A stretch of DNA of 64,000 bases from Siphonodentalium dalli (lineage: Eukaryota > Mollusca > Scaphopoda > Gadilida > Siphonodentaliidae), in NCBI GenBank assembly GCA_032622095.1, contig CP136069.1:165038394-165102393 (forward strand). The letters run 5' to 3'. The position numbers were made by a program, and so were the translations under genes. Positions 1 to 11,766 of the stretch are shown piece after piece. A model generated the notes under the pieces. The model did not search any database. It saw nothing but the letters and a program-made list of their open reading frames with translations, and was not told the origin of the DNA. The first letter of the stretch is position 1; each line of letters starts with the position of its first letter.

Positions 1-1430
1 TCTCGGAAATGGGTGGAGCTATCGACTTGAAATTTGCTATGTGAATGTATCTTGCCCCGGATACGAATTTTATCGGGTCGCCGAGCCAGTGCGACGCCAG
101 CTTCGCGCATGCGCAGACCAGATCTCGGAAACGGGTGGAGCTATCGACTTGAAATTTGGTTTTTGAATAGCCCGGACAACGTCGGGCTCATCGGCTAGTA
201 TATTATAATGCAGAATAAAACAGTCACAAATATTCCTGCTCAATGATATATTTTGAAGACCTCTGTCTGTCTGTTTGTCTGTCTGTCTGTCATTAATACA
301 AATCTACGATTCTCGACCGATCGGGACGAAACTTGGTACGTGTGTGTAGTTTGACCAGGCGGTCGTCGTTGTCGTATTGGCGAGCCCGTGCGACGCCCGT
401 GCAGTGCATGCGCAGACGAGATCTCGGAAACGGGTGGAGCTATCGACTTGAAATTTGCTATGTGAATGTATCTTGCCCCGGATAAGAATTTTATCGGGTC
501 GCCGAGCCCGTGCGACGCCAGCTTCGCGCATGCGCAGACGAGATCTCGGAAATGGGTGGAGCTATCGACTTGAAATTTGCTATGTGAATGTATCTTGCCC
601 CGGATACGAATTTTATCGGGTCGCCGAGCCCGTGCGACGCCAGCTTCGCGCATGCGCAGACCAGATCTCGGAAACGTGTGGAGCTATCGACTTGAAATTT
701 GGTTTTTGAATAGCCCGGACAACGTCGGGCTCATCGGCTAGTATATTATAATGCAGAATAAAACAGTCACAAATATTCCTGCTCAATGATATATTTTGAA
801 GACCTCTGTCTGTCTGTCTGTTTGTCTGTCTGTTTGTCATTAATACAAATCTACGATTCTCGACCGATCGGGACGAAACTTGGTACGTGTATGTAGTTTG
901 ACCAGGCGGTCGTCGTTGTCGTATTGGCGAGCCCGTGCGACGCCCGTGCAGCGCATGCGCAGACGAGATCTCGGAAACGGGTGGAGCTATCGACTTGAAA
1001 TTTGCTATGTGAATGTATCTTGCCGAGCCCGTGTGACGCCAGCTTCGCGCATGCGCAGACGAGATCTCGGAAACGGGTGGAGCTATCGACTTGAAATTTG
1101 CTATGTGAATGTATCTTGCCCAGGATACGAATGTTATCGGGTCGCCGAGCCCGTGCGACGCCAGCTTCGCGCATGCGCAGACGAGATCTCGGAAACGGGT
1201 GGAGCTATCGACTTGAAATTTGCTATGTGAATGTATCTTGCCCCGGATACGAATTTTATCGGGTTGCCGGGCCCGTGCGACGCCAGCTTCGCGCATGCGC
1301 AGACCAGATCTCGGAAACGGGTGGAGCTATCGACTTGAAATTTGGTTTTTGAATAGCCCGGACAACGTCGGGCTCATCGGTTAGTATATTATAATGCAGA
1401 ATAAACAGTCACAAATATTCCTGCTCAATG
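1..1430. repeat. 122-bp tandem repeat with higher-order structure
   Basis: Seen directly: the word TCTCGGAAA recurs at 1, 123, 422, 544, 666, 969, 1065, 1187 and 1309. The spacing is 122 bases except for one 96-base unit that lacks 26 bases. Every second to fourth unit is followed by a distinct spacer with a GTCTGTCT microsatellite and a block beginning GACGAAACTTGG, giving a higher-order period of about 543 or 643 bases. Open frames across it repeat the same peptide and are not genes. The array runs off the left edge of the window. Confidence 0.95.
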
Positions 1431-1985
1431 AAAACAAATGTCGATATGCAGTGTGGTTCACTCAAGCACGGAGAAATCAACTGGAATTAGGCCACAGTGT
1501 TTAGATGTATTGTGGTCAGCTTTAACTTGGTTATGAAGCCCAATTTTCCATTGATGAACAGGCATGACATGACAATTCTAAAATATTCAAAATTATTTAT
1601 GGGTAGTTCACCACAAATCAAGAATAATTTTCAGATATGATATCATGGATATATGAACTGCACTTTTGATAAAAGTTCTTGATACCTGAAAACAGTGAAA
1701 TTTTAAATATTTTTCATTCCATAAAAGTAAAGTAAATGAAGTCATATTACCAATGGTTCTTAGATACTGTGTCACAGTAATCTCTTGTACCAAATGTCAC
1801 CAAATGTCACCAAGGAAATTCCTGACATATTTTGAGAAAATTAATTTTGATATACAAGGAAATTTTGGCAAAAAAGTGTGTCTGACCCTTAACCAGTGTT
1901 TCACAGAACTTAGTCTTTTATCACTGACATTTTCCAATATAACTGTCCGGTCAACAGAATTGACAAAATATGCCTTGAAGTACAG
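1431..1985. other. Unassigned AT-rich DNA
   Basis: No gene, repeat unit or inverted repeat was recognised. There is a short direct repeat of CCAAATGTCAC at about 1790-1810. Confidence 0.5.
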
Positions 1986-2441
1986 TTATCCAGTACAACC
2001 CAGCGCGTGGATTACAACGCATGCCATATTTCTTTGAATGTCATTTATAAGACTACACGCCTGATGCAGTTGATTCAGAACGGCTTCCAAACGTGTGTGA
2101 AAATACAATCGTGGCACACAAAAAAGAATCGGATCCTGCGTGTATCTGAAAGTATGAAAACACATTCCTGAAGTAATGGCGGTGCAGTTCATGATCCCCT
2201 TTTCATTTCCACTATCATGACGCATGCCCACATGCCACATGTATTTTTCTTGTCTGCTGTGGGCTCTTCGACGGCCTTCAACAGAGAAGCATTTGTCATA
2301 TGGAAATATAGCAAGCTTTGAACCCCTACATAAATTTACCAGGTGCGCCAATGCGTTCTCTAAATGTGTGACTTTGCTAACCATATTGGGAAGAATAGTG
2401 GCTAGCTGACTAGTCGGGGAGCCAATAAGGTCCACCTGCAC
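1986..2441 (-). CDS. Hypothetical 151-codon open frame, unrecognised
   Basis: This is an uninterrupted frame of 151 codons on the minus strand, with mixed composition (several Cys and His, a central charged stretch) that does not look like translated simple repeat. I do not recognise a family. The first ten codons fall inside the left terminal repeat of the 2.4-7.8 kb element. A C/G run followed by TGCAG lies just before codon 2 in the sense direction, so the frame could also be an exon opened by that acceptor, or chance. No neighbouring coding frame extends it. It could be a decayed transposon protein or host exon. Confidence 0.25.
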   Translation of the reverse strand: MQVDLIGSPTSQLATILPNMVSKVTHLENALAHLVNLCRGSKLAIFPYDKCFSVEGRRRAHSRQEKYMWHVGMRHDSGNEKGIMNCTAITSGMCFHTFRYTQDPILFCVPRLYFHTRLEAVLNQLHQACSLINDIQRNMACVVIHALGCTG

Positions 2442-2569
2442 CCCCCCCCCCCGATGATTACAAATAACCTTATTTTTATTGTTCCCTATGGTATCCAGAT
2501 AAAGAATCCGGATTTCACCGAAAAATAAAGGTGGCCCTACTAGGTGCTAGAGCCATTTGAATCCAAGAT
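2410..2569 (+). repeat. Left terminal inverted repeat of the 5.4-kb element
   Basis: Begins CTAGTCGGGGAGCC, then a run of C, then an AT-rich part ending CATTTGAATCCAAGAT. It matches 7635-7802 in reverse complement. Confidence 0.9.
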
Positions 2570-2573
2570 TCTT

Positions 2574-4914
2574 GCCATATTATTGAAAGGAAATGGGCAG
2601 AACTTTGAAACGGAACTGAGATGAACCATAATATGTGGCTATTCTGGTCCATTATGATAAAACATATCAACTGGATACAGGGTGGATGCCAAGATGGTAG
2701 CCAGGGAGTTACTATATGATCATAGGTGAGGTGAATAGGTATACAGGGAGTTATTGTATGGTCAATGGTGAGATGAGTACATGTATGTATACAATGAGTG
2801 ACTGTATGATCATAAATGTAATGAATAGCTATACAGGGAGTGACTAAATGGTCAGGTTTATGAGTATACCCGGTGTTCCTGCTTGGTGACTCGTGGCGGT
2901 ATATATGGTCATGTGTAGGTTATACGGGTATACACATGTGTTGCTATATGGCCATGGGCGTGGATGATGTGCATATGCATACATGGAGTGAATATACTGA
3001 CATGGCTGGGGAGTATTAGTATATCTTGAGTGGCTACTCTGCCATGGTGTGACAAATGGGGATACAGGGAGTGACATGGCCAAGGGTGAGGTGAATATAT
3101 ATACAATGATTGACCATGATCATGTATGAATGTTTTGAATAGGTACACACGGGGTGACTATATGGCCATAGGTCAGATGAAGGAGTATACCAGGTGCCAT
3201 GGGTGAGGGTATGTGTATGAAGCGAGTCGCTATATGACCATTGGTGAGGTGGATATGTATACCCGGTGTGACTCTATGGTCATTGTTGTGGTGTTGATGT
3301 ATATATTGAATGTCTATTTGACCATGTGTGTGTGGAGAATAGGTATACATGGGATGACCGTATGGCCAATGGTGAGGTGAATGGGTATACAAGGAGTGAC
3401 TATGGTTATGGGTCATATTTAGGATTATACCCGGTGTGCCTGCATTGTGACTCATGGCTGTATGGCCATCCATGGTCATGGGTCAGGTGTACGTTTATAC
3501 AGTTGGTCACTATATTGTTATGTCTGTGGTTTTTATGTATATATGGAATTACTGTGTGGTAATGGGTGGCTATCGCTTTTAACGTTTAAAGTTCCCCCAT
3601 GAACACAAACACTATCAAGGTGGAGAACTCTTTGACATGACCTCTCTATTGATTAACATATCCTTGAGTTATTGTGGAAAGCGATAGCCACCCAAATTAC
3701 ACATGTACAACCCACCCATGACCTCATATGTACATAAACACCACACAAATGACAATATAGTCACCCACTCTATACACGTACACCTGACCATACAGCCATA
3801 TTTGGTTATACCGGTACATGTCACAAATGACGATACAGCCATGAGTCACCATGCATGAACACCAGGTATACTCCTACACCTGACCATATAGTCACTCTAT
3901 GTATACATATTCATCACATTCACGATCATACAGTCACTCATTGTATACCTATTCACCTCACCATGGACAATACAGCCACTACATATATATCTATTCGCCA
4001 TACCCATGACCATAGAGTCAATCCAGATATACATATACACCTCAACAATGGTGAGCCCTTCCAAATATACCAATACCCGCACACACAACCACTCATAAGT
4101 TTCATACTTGCATATACACCTCACACATGACAATTCAGCAACTCACTGTATACTCATACACGCCATCCATGATCATTCATCTACACCCTATACACCACCG
4201 ATGATAATACATCCACAACATATATAAATGTACGACCCACCCGTTACCAAAAGGGCACTCCGTATATAGCCACACGCTCGTCAATGACCATCCAGCTTAT
4301 TCCAGGTATGCATATAACTTCAATCTTGACCATACAGGCATACCATGTGCACCTATACACATTACCCATAACCATAAAATCACTCCCTATTTATCTACGC
4401 ACTCCATCCATGATCATACAGACAGCACAAATATACATATACACCCACATGTCACAATACAGCCACACACGGTACACATATACATCCCACCACGACCTTA
4501 CAGTCACTCCATATATACATAAACAACACACGGATGACCATGTAGCTACTTTCGTTATATCTATACACCACAGCAATGCCCATACTGTCACATCGGCCAC
4601 ACACAACAATACACCGTACAGTCACTACATGTATACCGATTCACCTCACACATGCCCATACAGCCACTCCTTATATTCCTATGCATCTCACCATGGACAC
4701 CCCACTCATAACCATATAGTCACTCCTTGTATATCTATTCACATCATTCATGACCATACAGTAACTCCCTGTATACCTATTCACATCACCTATGATGGCA
4801 TCCATCTTTTATCCAGTTGATCACTTTTTATCATAATGGGCCAGAAGAGCCACATATTATGGTTCATCTCAGTTCCGTCTCAAAGTTCTGCCCATTTCCT
4901 TTCAATAATATGGC
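2574..4914. repeat. Foldback of ~42-bp satellites
   Basis: The outer arms (about 2574-2700 and 4793-4914) are inverted copies starting GCCATATTATTGAAAGG. Inside them both arms are diverged tandem arrays of a 42-base unit (core GGGAGTGACTATATGG...GGTGAATAGGTATACA), in opposite orientations at about 2700-3560 and 3700-4800. The turn lies between GGTGGCTATCGC (about 3567) and GCGATAGCCACC (about 3681). Frames in this stretch encode periodic His/Tyr/Thr peptides and are artefacts of the satellite. Confidence 0.9.
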
Positions 4915-6550
4915 CAGAATCACAAAAGTGGTTCTCCGCAAAATTCCATACTGCAACTTTAAAATGAATTTGGCATGCCCCATACGGAACTGGGACAAAC
5001 AGAATAGAACGTAGTTGTCAGTCAATTAACTAACACGTATAATAACCAAGTGAGTCACAGTTTGCTACCTTGTCGGATAACACAGATAATAATGTTCGGG
5101 ATATATGTAAAAAATTAACTTTTTACAAATTTGGTTGCCATTTTGGAAGCCATCTTGAGCAATTTGGTCTATAAACATCGTAGTGTGACACATTTAAGAT
5201 AGACCAAAACAATAAATACCTTTGATACCAATGATAGTTGCATTTTACTTAACAAAATTGTCCAACCCTGAAAAGTGAATTTTTGCCGATATTTATGTCA
5301 AGTTTGTGAGAGAAAAATCCAATATTTCTGGTGATGTCAGTGGTGACAATAGTAACAATGATTCATGGTGCATCAGACATGTTAGTATTCAATGTATATA
5401 ATACAGATTAGCCAAGTTTATATATCAATCACAACTTGTAAGCCATTGCAGGACACCCTGGGGCAATATTTACCATTTTTCATATTTTCGGCGGCCATTT
5501 TGGAAATTTTCTACACCAATTTCATTCCCATTGAAGTAAAACATCCGTCCAATAAAATAAAGCACATAGTTGTTGACATTCTATTAACAGCCTGTGTGGT
5601 TTGTCGTTAAAATGACTATCAAAATCGTCTTGCAAAAAAAATCGAAAAATTCACCCCTTTTTCAAATCCTCTTTCTGTATCTTTCTGTGTCAATGGGAAA
5701 TATCTTAAAATGACGCTATAATATCACGCTTGATGACTGTCTCAAAAACATTGCCATTTACTAATGATTAATGTGAAGAAAAATGGAAGATATGTTGAAT
5801 TGTAATACGACCCTGCCTAACTATGCTTAAAAGCCATGTCCTGATTGGCCAGTGGCCCGAGTTACCATGGCTATCTCGTTCCAGTTTTGTGGTACAATTC
5901 TACTTTTTCCAATTGTACCACGAAAAAAATCGGTTTATTCAGATCGCCGCACGCGACTTTTCCCGTCTTTTCTAACTCCGCGCAAACGGGGCATCAACGG
6001 AGTACACCCGCACCCGTAACCCTTTGAATGTTGCTACATCTTGACAATCTTGCGAATTTTCTAGCGATTTGTCGCTTGAAACCAGTTTGGTTGCCAATGA
6101 ATATGGTCCAAATGATGTTATGGTATATTGATATATGTTACGACCAAAGAAAGTTACTTAATAAGTATATTAAATGACAAAATAAATCCACGGGGCCGGG
6201 CTGTGCATTCGTCGATTCGAATCTCGATCATATTCGATATTTCGGAATCAAGTTGAAAATGAAAGCGTTTGTTCACCAGTACAGAAGGGGAATAAGATTA
6301 GTTTAGTAAACTAGATCATTCAGATCGCTTTGTGTAAGGAAATTGGTCCATAGTCGATGATCATATTCATGTTGTCCCAACAACGTTCAAAACAGAAATG
6401 AACGCAATTTTAGGGAATGTGATTTGGGGGGGGGGGGGGGGCTAAACCCGGGATTCTCGAAAGGGTCGAATGACCCTTTCCCTAACCCCTCATTTTTTTG
6501 CCTTTAATTTGATAACACAAAAAAAAAGAAAAAAAAGAAGCAATTTTGGT
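4915..6550. other. Unassigned interior of the 5.4-kb element
   Basis: AT-rich, with no supported gene. Contains a short palindrome around 5888-5924 (GTGGTACAATT...AATTGTACCAC) whose arm words recur in the palindrome at 7283-7430. A G run of about 18 bases lies at 6425-6442. The words GCCATTTTGGAA and GGCGGCCATTTTGG recur at 5137, 5490 and 7470. Confidence 0.5.
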
Positions 6551-7081
6551 TTATCTTTTCTTCGTCTTTTTCTTTTTGGGCCTCTTCGCCGGTGGTGGTG
6601 CAGACGAAGAGGCATCCGAGGGAGAGGTATAGCTCGTGCTGCTGGTGTCGGTCTTCTTTCCTGACTTCCCCCTCCGGTACTGGATGTCCCCATCCACTAT
6701 CCTGTATACGAGGTCAGACGGTACACCAGCGTCTGCTGCTGTGTATATTGTTTCGTTACACAGCAGCTCGCTGTCTGCCTTGGTTATGGTGTATCTTTGG
6801 TCTTTAGCTTCCGCCGCGTGTACTCAGCTTTCAAAGGCTTCTCTTAATAGATGGAGCTGCTCTTCTCTGTCTGGTGGTTCACCCTCCCTGGTGGCGGAGC
6901 TGGGGGACACCTGGATGTGATGGTACTCCGGTGTCCATGGTGGCAAGCTGTCCAGTTCCACCTCGAAGCAGGCGGCAGGAACAGCAGGGGTGGTTTCCTG
7001 CTGATTGACCGCAATCGTATTTCCTGTACAATTTAAATGAAACGCACGGGCGCCGCTGAAAACACATCGTTTTTTAGCCAA
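6551..7081 (-). pseudogene. Broken ORF with basic nuclear-signal-like tail
   Basis: From an ATG at 7081 the minus-strand frame runs 85 codons to a TGA at 6824-6826. It then continues open in the same frame for about 90 more codons to a TAA at 6551-6553, making 177 codons in all. The second half is Ser/Thr/Pro-rich and ends in a run of Lys and Arg that resembles a nuclear-localisation tail. Codon usage is G/C-richer than the DNA around it. The simplest reading is one protein gene with a single in-frame stop; two short genes or a chance open frame are possible. I do not recognise the family. It lies inside the 5.4-kb inverted-repeat element, about 200 bases downstream (in its own sense) of the 7283-7430 palindrome, so it may be a relic of that element's own protein. 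Confidence 0.4.
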
Positions 7082-7282
7082 TCACAACGATTATTTCTAG
7101 AAGAGGTGCCTCGAAAAGTCAACAAGACAAGACATTACCAGAGTACTCCATGCAAAGAAATCGAGTACGCCCAATACGAATTACACCACGAAATGTTTTC
7201 TCACCTGAGACCGAAAAAGCGCAGTATTTCGTTGACTATTCAGTCGAATTGTGACCATAAACTTTCAGTCGTATTACAAAAG

Positions 7283-7430
7283 AAATAAATACACGGTGTA
7301 TCGCGGTGTGTATGGTCAAATTGTACCACAAAAAACTGATTGTAGGACTCTGCTACGCGTCGTCCTACAATCAGTTTTGTGTGGTACAACTTGACCATAC
7401 ACACCTCTACACCGTGTATTTATTTCTTAA
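7283..7430. repeat. 148-bp near-perfect palindrome
   Basis: AAATACACGGTGTA at 7286 pairs with TACACCGTGTATTT at the far end. The inner arms carry TTGTACCACA and ACTGATTGTAGGAC around a short loop near 7355. It can form a long cruciform. Both arms contain GTGGTACAA, a word shared with the smaller palindrome near 5900. Confidence 0.9.
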
Positions 7431-7634
7431 ATATTAATTAAATTTCCCATTTTCGTGCATATGACGTAATTTTTCGGCGGCCATTTTGAATTTTTTTCAA
7501 AACTTATTTGCCGTCATTTGGAAGAAGGACATCATACCAACAAAATGGCATACATTTTGTCTGTGTCTTTTGCCAACAACCGATCTATTACAACGATTAA
7601 ATACAGCTGGTAGGAATTAGAGGAAATGGCGGCC

Positions 7635-7802
7635 ATCTTGGATTCAAATGGCTCTAGCACCTAGTAGGGCCACCTTTATTTTTCGGTGAAATCCGGATTC
7701 TTTATCTGGATACCATAGGGAACAATAAAAATAAGGTTATTTGTAATCATCGGGGGTGGGGGGGGGGGGGGTGCAGGTGGACCTTATTGGCTCCCCGACT
7801 AG
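7635..7802 (-). repeat. Right terminal inverted repeat of the 5.4-kb element
   Basis: Reverse complement of 2410-2569, with a longer, interrupted G run, ending GGCTCCCCGACTAG. Confidence 0.9.
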
Positions 7803-8357
7803 ACTGGGTGATCCAGGACTGGTGTACATGTTGTGATCCCCATCATTTCATCAAAACTGAGAAACACGTAAACTATATAGAGAGGACCCTTTTAACGCTA
7901 TTATACTCTTACATCGACTGTATACTTTTATATACTTTATCTCACAATATGACGCTCAACTCCCAAAAGGTAGCAGATGAATTATACCATATGCTACCAT
8001 GAATGAAACTTGTCAAGAATAAGGAACAGAATTCCCAGATATTGGGGAAAACTCGTGTGCTGGACACCGGCATATATTGTTTGATAGTGGTGTGGGCGAG
8101 ACGAAGAGACGAAGAGACGAAGAGACGGAAGCTGGTCCGGATAATCCTGAATGTGGCAAATCAGAATGAACTCAGGTAGTTGTTCTGAATCTTGTAAGTT
8201 ATAATGTGACTATTCGGCACACCTACGGTTACCGACACTTACTGGAGAATAGAATTCGAAATGCAACATCACTGTTATTCATTGTGCGTTTTCGTCCTAC
8301 CAAGATGCTACTAGCTGCGCTCTGCGTCTGAAGACCTTTTAAATAGGAACCGATATG
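7803..8357. other. Unassigned spacer with GACGAAGA microsatellite
   Basis: No supported gene. An 8-base repeat GACGAAGA recurs about four times at 8098-8130. The large palindrome starts at the right edge. Confidence 0.6.
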
Positions 8358-8520
8358 TAAGAAGAATAGCCGTCTCGTTACCTTCACATCTAAAAATAGA
8401 ATCTTTGGGTCTAAAATTGGTTGTGGGTGTCTCGTTCGCCTCACATCTCAAAATAGAATCTTTGGGTCTAAAATTGTTTGAGGGTAAAACTGTTTGAGGG
8501 TAAATTGTTTGAGGGTAAAA

Positions 8521-8705
8521 ATTTTTGTACTAAAATATTCTCAAAACTTCCAAAATATCAAAACCCAAAACTTCCAAAATTTCAAAACCCAAAACTTCCA
8601 AAATTTCAAAAACCCAAAACTTATTTTTCCAAAACAAAAAATTTCAAAACCCCAAAACTTCCAAAAGAAAAAATTTCAAAACCCCCAAAATTATTTCTCT
8701 AAAAA
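8521..8705 (+). repeat. Low-complexity AAACTTCC/AAATTTC array, left arm
   Basis: Degenerate tandem words AAAACTTCCAAAATTTC and ACCCAAAACTTCC. Related words reappear next to the palindrome centre at 13155-13200, so each arm has the same low-complexity motif at both of its ends. Frames here give Asn/Phe/Lys-rich periodic peptides and are not genes. Confidence 0.85.
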
Positions 8706-8891
8706 AAAAGTTTAAATAATAAATTTATAACGAGTTTTCGGTTTCTGATAATCTCGATATTAAAATGTCGAATGTTAAATTATTTGCGCGTAATATCTTT
8801 CGTTATTTTTTTTGTTCAACCAATGTTTCAATGTATTTATTAATCGATGTTTAGAAAATAGCTTTATTGGACATTGTGACCATCGATATGA

Positions 8892-9602
8892 ATGCATACA
8901 TTCCAGTGTTTATCGGACGCAGTTCATACATATATAATTGTCATACCTGAAAATAGACACCATTACTCTTACATAAATAATAAAGAGCGTTTATTCTTTA
9001 CACTCTCTACCCCAGATGAAGTTATTGAGTATATGACAGGTGTGTATTATCGTGAATTATTGGAAGTATTGAGATGTACTATGTTGAATCACGAGTGGAC
9101 GAAAAGGGTAATGTGAAATTACAACCCCCAGAATGAATTGTCATATTCGATGGAACATATTTTCAAGTATGTACACACGACATTGTGGGTAACAATGTGT
9201 CTTTCACACCTTGCTTTACCAAATGAATTCTATTATATTCCCGTTCACAATTATATGCCATTCAGAAAACATATCGATTTAATGTCTGAGCAGTATTAGT
9301 TGTTTAACGGTTAGTATCAATTAAGGTTGATAAACTGTGTCATTGTTAGCATTAACACGATAATTAGTTATCCAAAACATGCATACATAACACGTCCAGG
9401 TCGTGAGACACTCAATTATAGAAATTGCTTCGGTGTCATTGTTATAACAACATTACGTAATAACCACTTATCGCCCCACATTCATACTTACGCTTTGGAC
9501 ATTTTATCAGTTTATCACGTGATCACTAAATGTGGCAATCGGGTATCCACCGATGCCTGCAATATATTATTTATAATAATTGGACTCATTGATCTCACGT
9601 GA
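8892..9602 (+). pseudogene. Decayed long frame, left arm
   Basis: Two long open stretches, 8892-9116 and 9327-9602, lie in the same reading frame. They are separated by a TGA at 9114-9116 and further stops up to about 9320. The mirror frame in the right arm carries the same stops, so any decay came before the inverted duplication. Alternatively these are chance frames in AT-rich DNA. No family was recognised, and the frame is left as it stands. Confidence 0.3.
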
Positions 9603-10010
9603 ATAATACTCTTAGTTGTTCCAATAAAATAGTTATCAAATTCGATCACCAATAGATTTGACTGTGGAATGTAATGACCTTTAACTTATTTATCGATCTA
9701 AAGGGACACTCATTATGAATGAATGTTAACAATACAAGCGCACGAATGAAGAGCGTTGAACATATACGAAATTACTACACGAATGAATTGAACCTTGAAA
9801 TTTATATTTCACATCTTACCAACAACAGCTACAGACATAATCATAGTATTATACTGTCTTGCATGTACACACGCTATGACATCATTAAAGGTGGACAATC
9901 CACTCACGGTGTGACAACAGATACGGACATAGGCATAGCGTTATACAGTCTTCTATGTACCCACGCTATGACACCATTAACGTACATTGGATGTTAGGTC
10001 TATGACTCTT

Positions 10011-10353
10011 GAGTATGCACCAATCAATGAGCAAATGAGCAAAAAAATGAGCAAATGAGGAAAAAAAATGAGCAAATGAGCAAGAAAATGAGCAAATGAG
10101 CAAGAAAATGAGCAAATGAGCAAGAAAATGAGCAAATGAGCAATAAAAATGAGCAAATGAGCAAAAAAATGAGCAAATGAGCAAGAAAATGAGCAAATGA
10201 GCAAGAAAATGAGCAAATGAGCAATAAAAATGAGCAAATGAGCAAAAAAATGAGCAAATGAGCAAAAAAATGAGCAAATGAGCAAGAAAATGAGCAAATG
10301 AGCAATAAAAATGAGCAAATGAGCAAAAAAATGAGCAAATGAGCAAAAAAATG
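10011..10353 (+). repeat. AAATGAGC tandem array, left arm
   Basis: About 16 copies of a 20-21 base unit GAGCAAATGAGCAAAAAAAT, with A-run and AAG/AAT variants. It starts directly after the word GAGTATGCACCAATCAAT, which recurs at 13004. Minus-strand frames give Ser-Phe-Ala-His-Phe periodic hydrophobic peptides and are artefacts. Confidence 0.95.
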
Positions 10354-10430
10354 AGATGTAACATTATATAACTGTTATTGTATCAATTGATAGGTTCAGA
10401 CAAGTTCGATGTTTAGAAAAGAAAAGTTAC

Positions 10431-10478
10431 CTATAATTCTGCTGTGGTTAAGCAGTCCATTATTTAGGGCATACCTGT
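10431..10478 (-). mobile_element. Family C MITE end fragment inside left arm
   Basis: GAAAAGTTACCTATAATTC through GGCATACCTGTA matches one end of the host MITE family C found at 35011 and 58128. It is present in both palindrome arms. Confidence 0.8.
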
Positions 10479-11755
10479 ATGTAGGCCTATCAGTGGATGA
10501 ATAGTCTGCCGGAGAAGTACTGTGTAGACAGGTCTTGTCGGTAAGAGAGTCAGACGAGAAGTGAAGGCTCGGCTATTAAAACATAGTAATGCGATAGCGA
10601 ACATCAAACGAGTCTGCGCACGCATATCTGTCAAAAGGATACAATAGCAGTCATTGGTCAATTTATCCCCGGTGTCAGCTCAGTACCCAATCGGGACGAA
10701 GCCGAAGGTCAACTCATTTTTTTTGCTCATTATAGTACGTCACTTGGACATTTTATCAGTTTATCACGTGATCACTAAATGTGGCAATCGGGTATCCACC
10801 GATGCCTGCAATTTATTATTTATAATAATTGGACTCATTGATCTCACGTAAATAATACTCTTAGTTGTTCCAATAAAATAGTTATCAAATTCGATCACCA
10901 ATAGATTTGACTGTGGAATATAAGGACCTTTAACTTATTTATCGATCTATGTTAGAACATGGTCTTAACAAAAAACTTGACCATAACAAAAATTACCTTA
11001 CATTTATTCATGAATCTAATTAGACCATACGTAAATATTGTCAGCTTATCGTCTGATGAGCAAATCCGATGTTTATCAAAAATAGTACAACTTCCAGTTG
11101 GTAATTACTCTTACGAATGAAGAGCGTTGAACATATACGAAATTACTACACGAATGAACTGAAATTTATATTTTCACATCTTACCAACAACAGATACAGA
11201 CATAGTCATAGTGTTATACTATCTTACATGTACCCATGCTATGACATCATTCGAAGGGGCAATACACTCAAGGAGTTAAAGTGACACGAAACAAGGGACG
11301 TGATGTAATATTGGTGTTTGAATCTTAAAGGAACACAAGACACTCTAAAGGGACACTCATTATGAATGAATGTTAACAATACAAGCGCACGAATGAAGAG
11401 CGTTGAACATATACAAAATTACTACACGAATGAATTGAACCTTGAAATTTATATTTCACATCTTACCAACAACAGCTACAGGCATTATCATAGTGTTATA
11501 CTGTCTTGCATATACACACGCTATGACATCATTAAAGGCGGACAATCCACTCACGGTGTGACAACAGATACAGACATAGGCATAGTGTTATACAGTCTTC
11601 TATGTACCAATGCTATGACATAATTAAAGGGGGATAATACACGCACGGTGTGGAATGTTAAAGTGACACGCGGTAAGGGACGTGATGTAATATTGGTGAA
11701 ACCCCCTCCCCACTTATAGATATATAACGAAGACGAGAATAACATGTTGATGAAG

Positions 11756-11761
11756 TTTATT
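11756..11761 (-). terminator. Poly(A) signal after 189-aa gene, left arm
   Basis: AATAAA on the minus strand, six bases past the stop codon of the 189-codon gene. It mirrors 14813-14818. Confidence 0.5.
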
Positions 11762-11766
11762 GAAAT

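Larger units (their letters stand above)
2410..7802. mobile_element. 5.4-kb element with ~160-bp terminal inverted repeats
   Basis: Bases 2410-2569 and 7635-7802 are inverted copies, nearly identical apart from the length of a C/G run. Both outer ends read CTAGTCGGGGAGCC going inward. Between them lie a 2.3-kb foldback of satellites, about 1.6 kb of unassigned DNA, a broken minus-strand ORF and a 148-bp palindrome. I see no obvious target-site duplication outside the ends. This fits a non-autonomous or decayed DNA transposon; the superfamily is unknown. Confidence 0.75.
9495..11628 (+). repeat. Direct-repeat block inside left arm
   Basis: 9495-9700 recurs at 10744-10949, and 9701-9981 recurs at 11348-11628. 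The two halves are contiguous in the first copy but are split in the second by about 400 bases (10950-11347). That insert itself holds a third, shorter copy of the second half (11113-11252). The junction word is ATCGATCTA followed by AAGGGACACTC. Frames over these blocks are therefore duplicated and probably not independent genes. Confidence 0.9.

Noticed and set aside
2844-4820. Many His/Tyr/Thr-rich frames
   Set aside because: They translate the 42-base satellite and its inverted array.
6209-6225. GATTCGAATC as a possible tRNA B box
   Set aside because: No A box or cloverleaf around it.
9966-10364. Open frames of 100-130 codons rich in Ser-Phe-Ala-His-Phe
   Set aside because: They translate the AAATGAGC tandem array; all frames stay open because the unit lacks stops.
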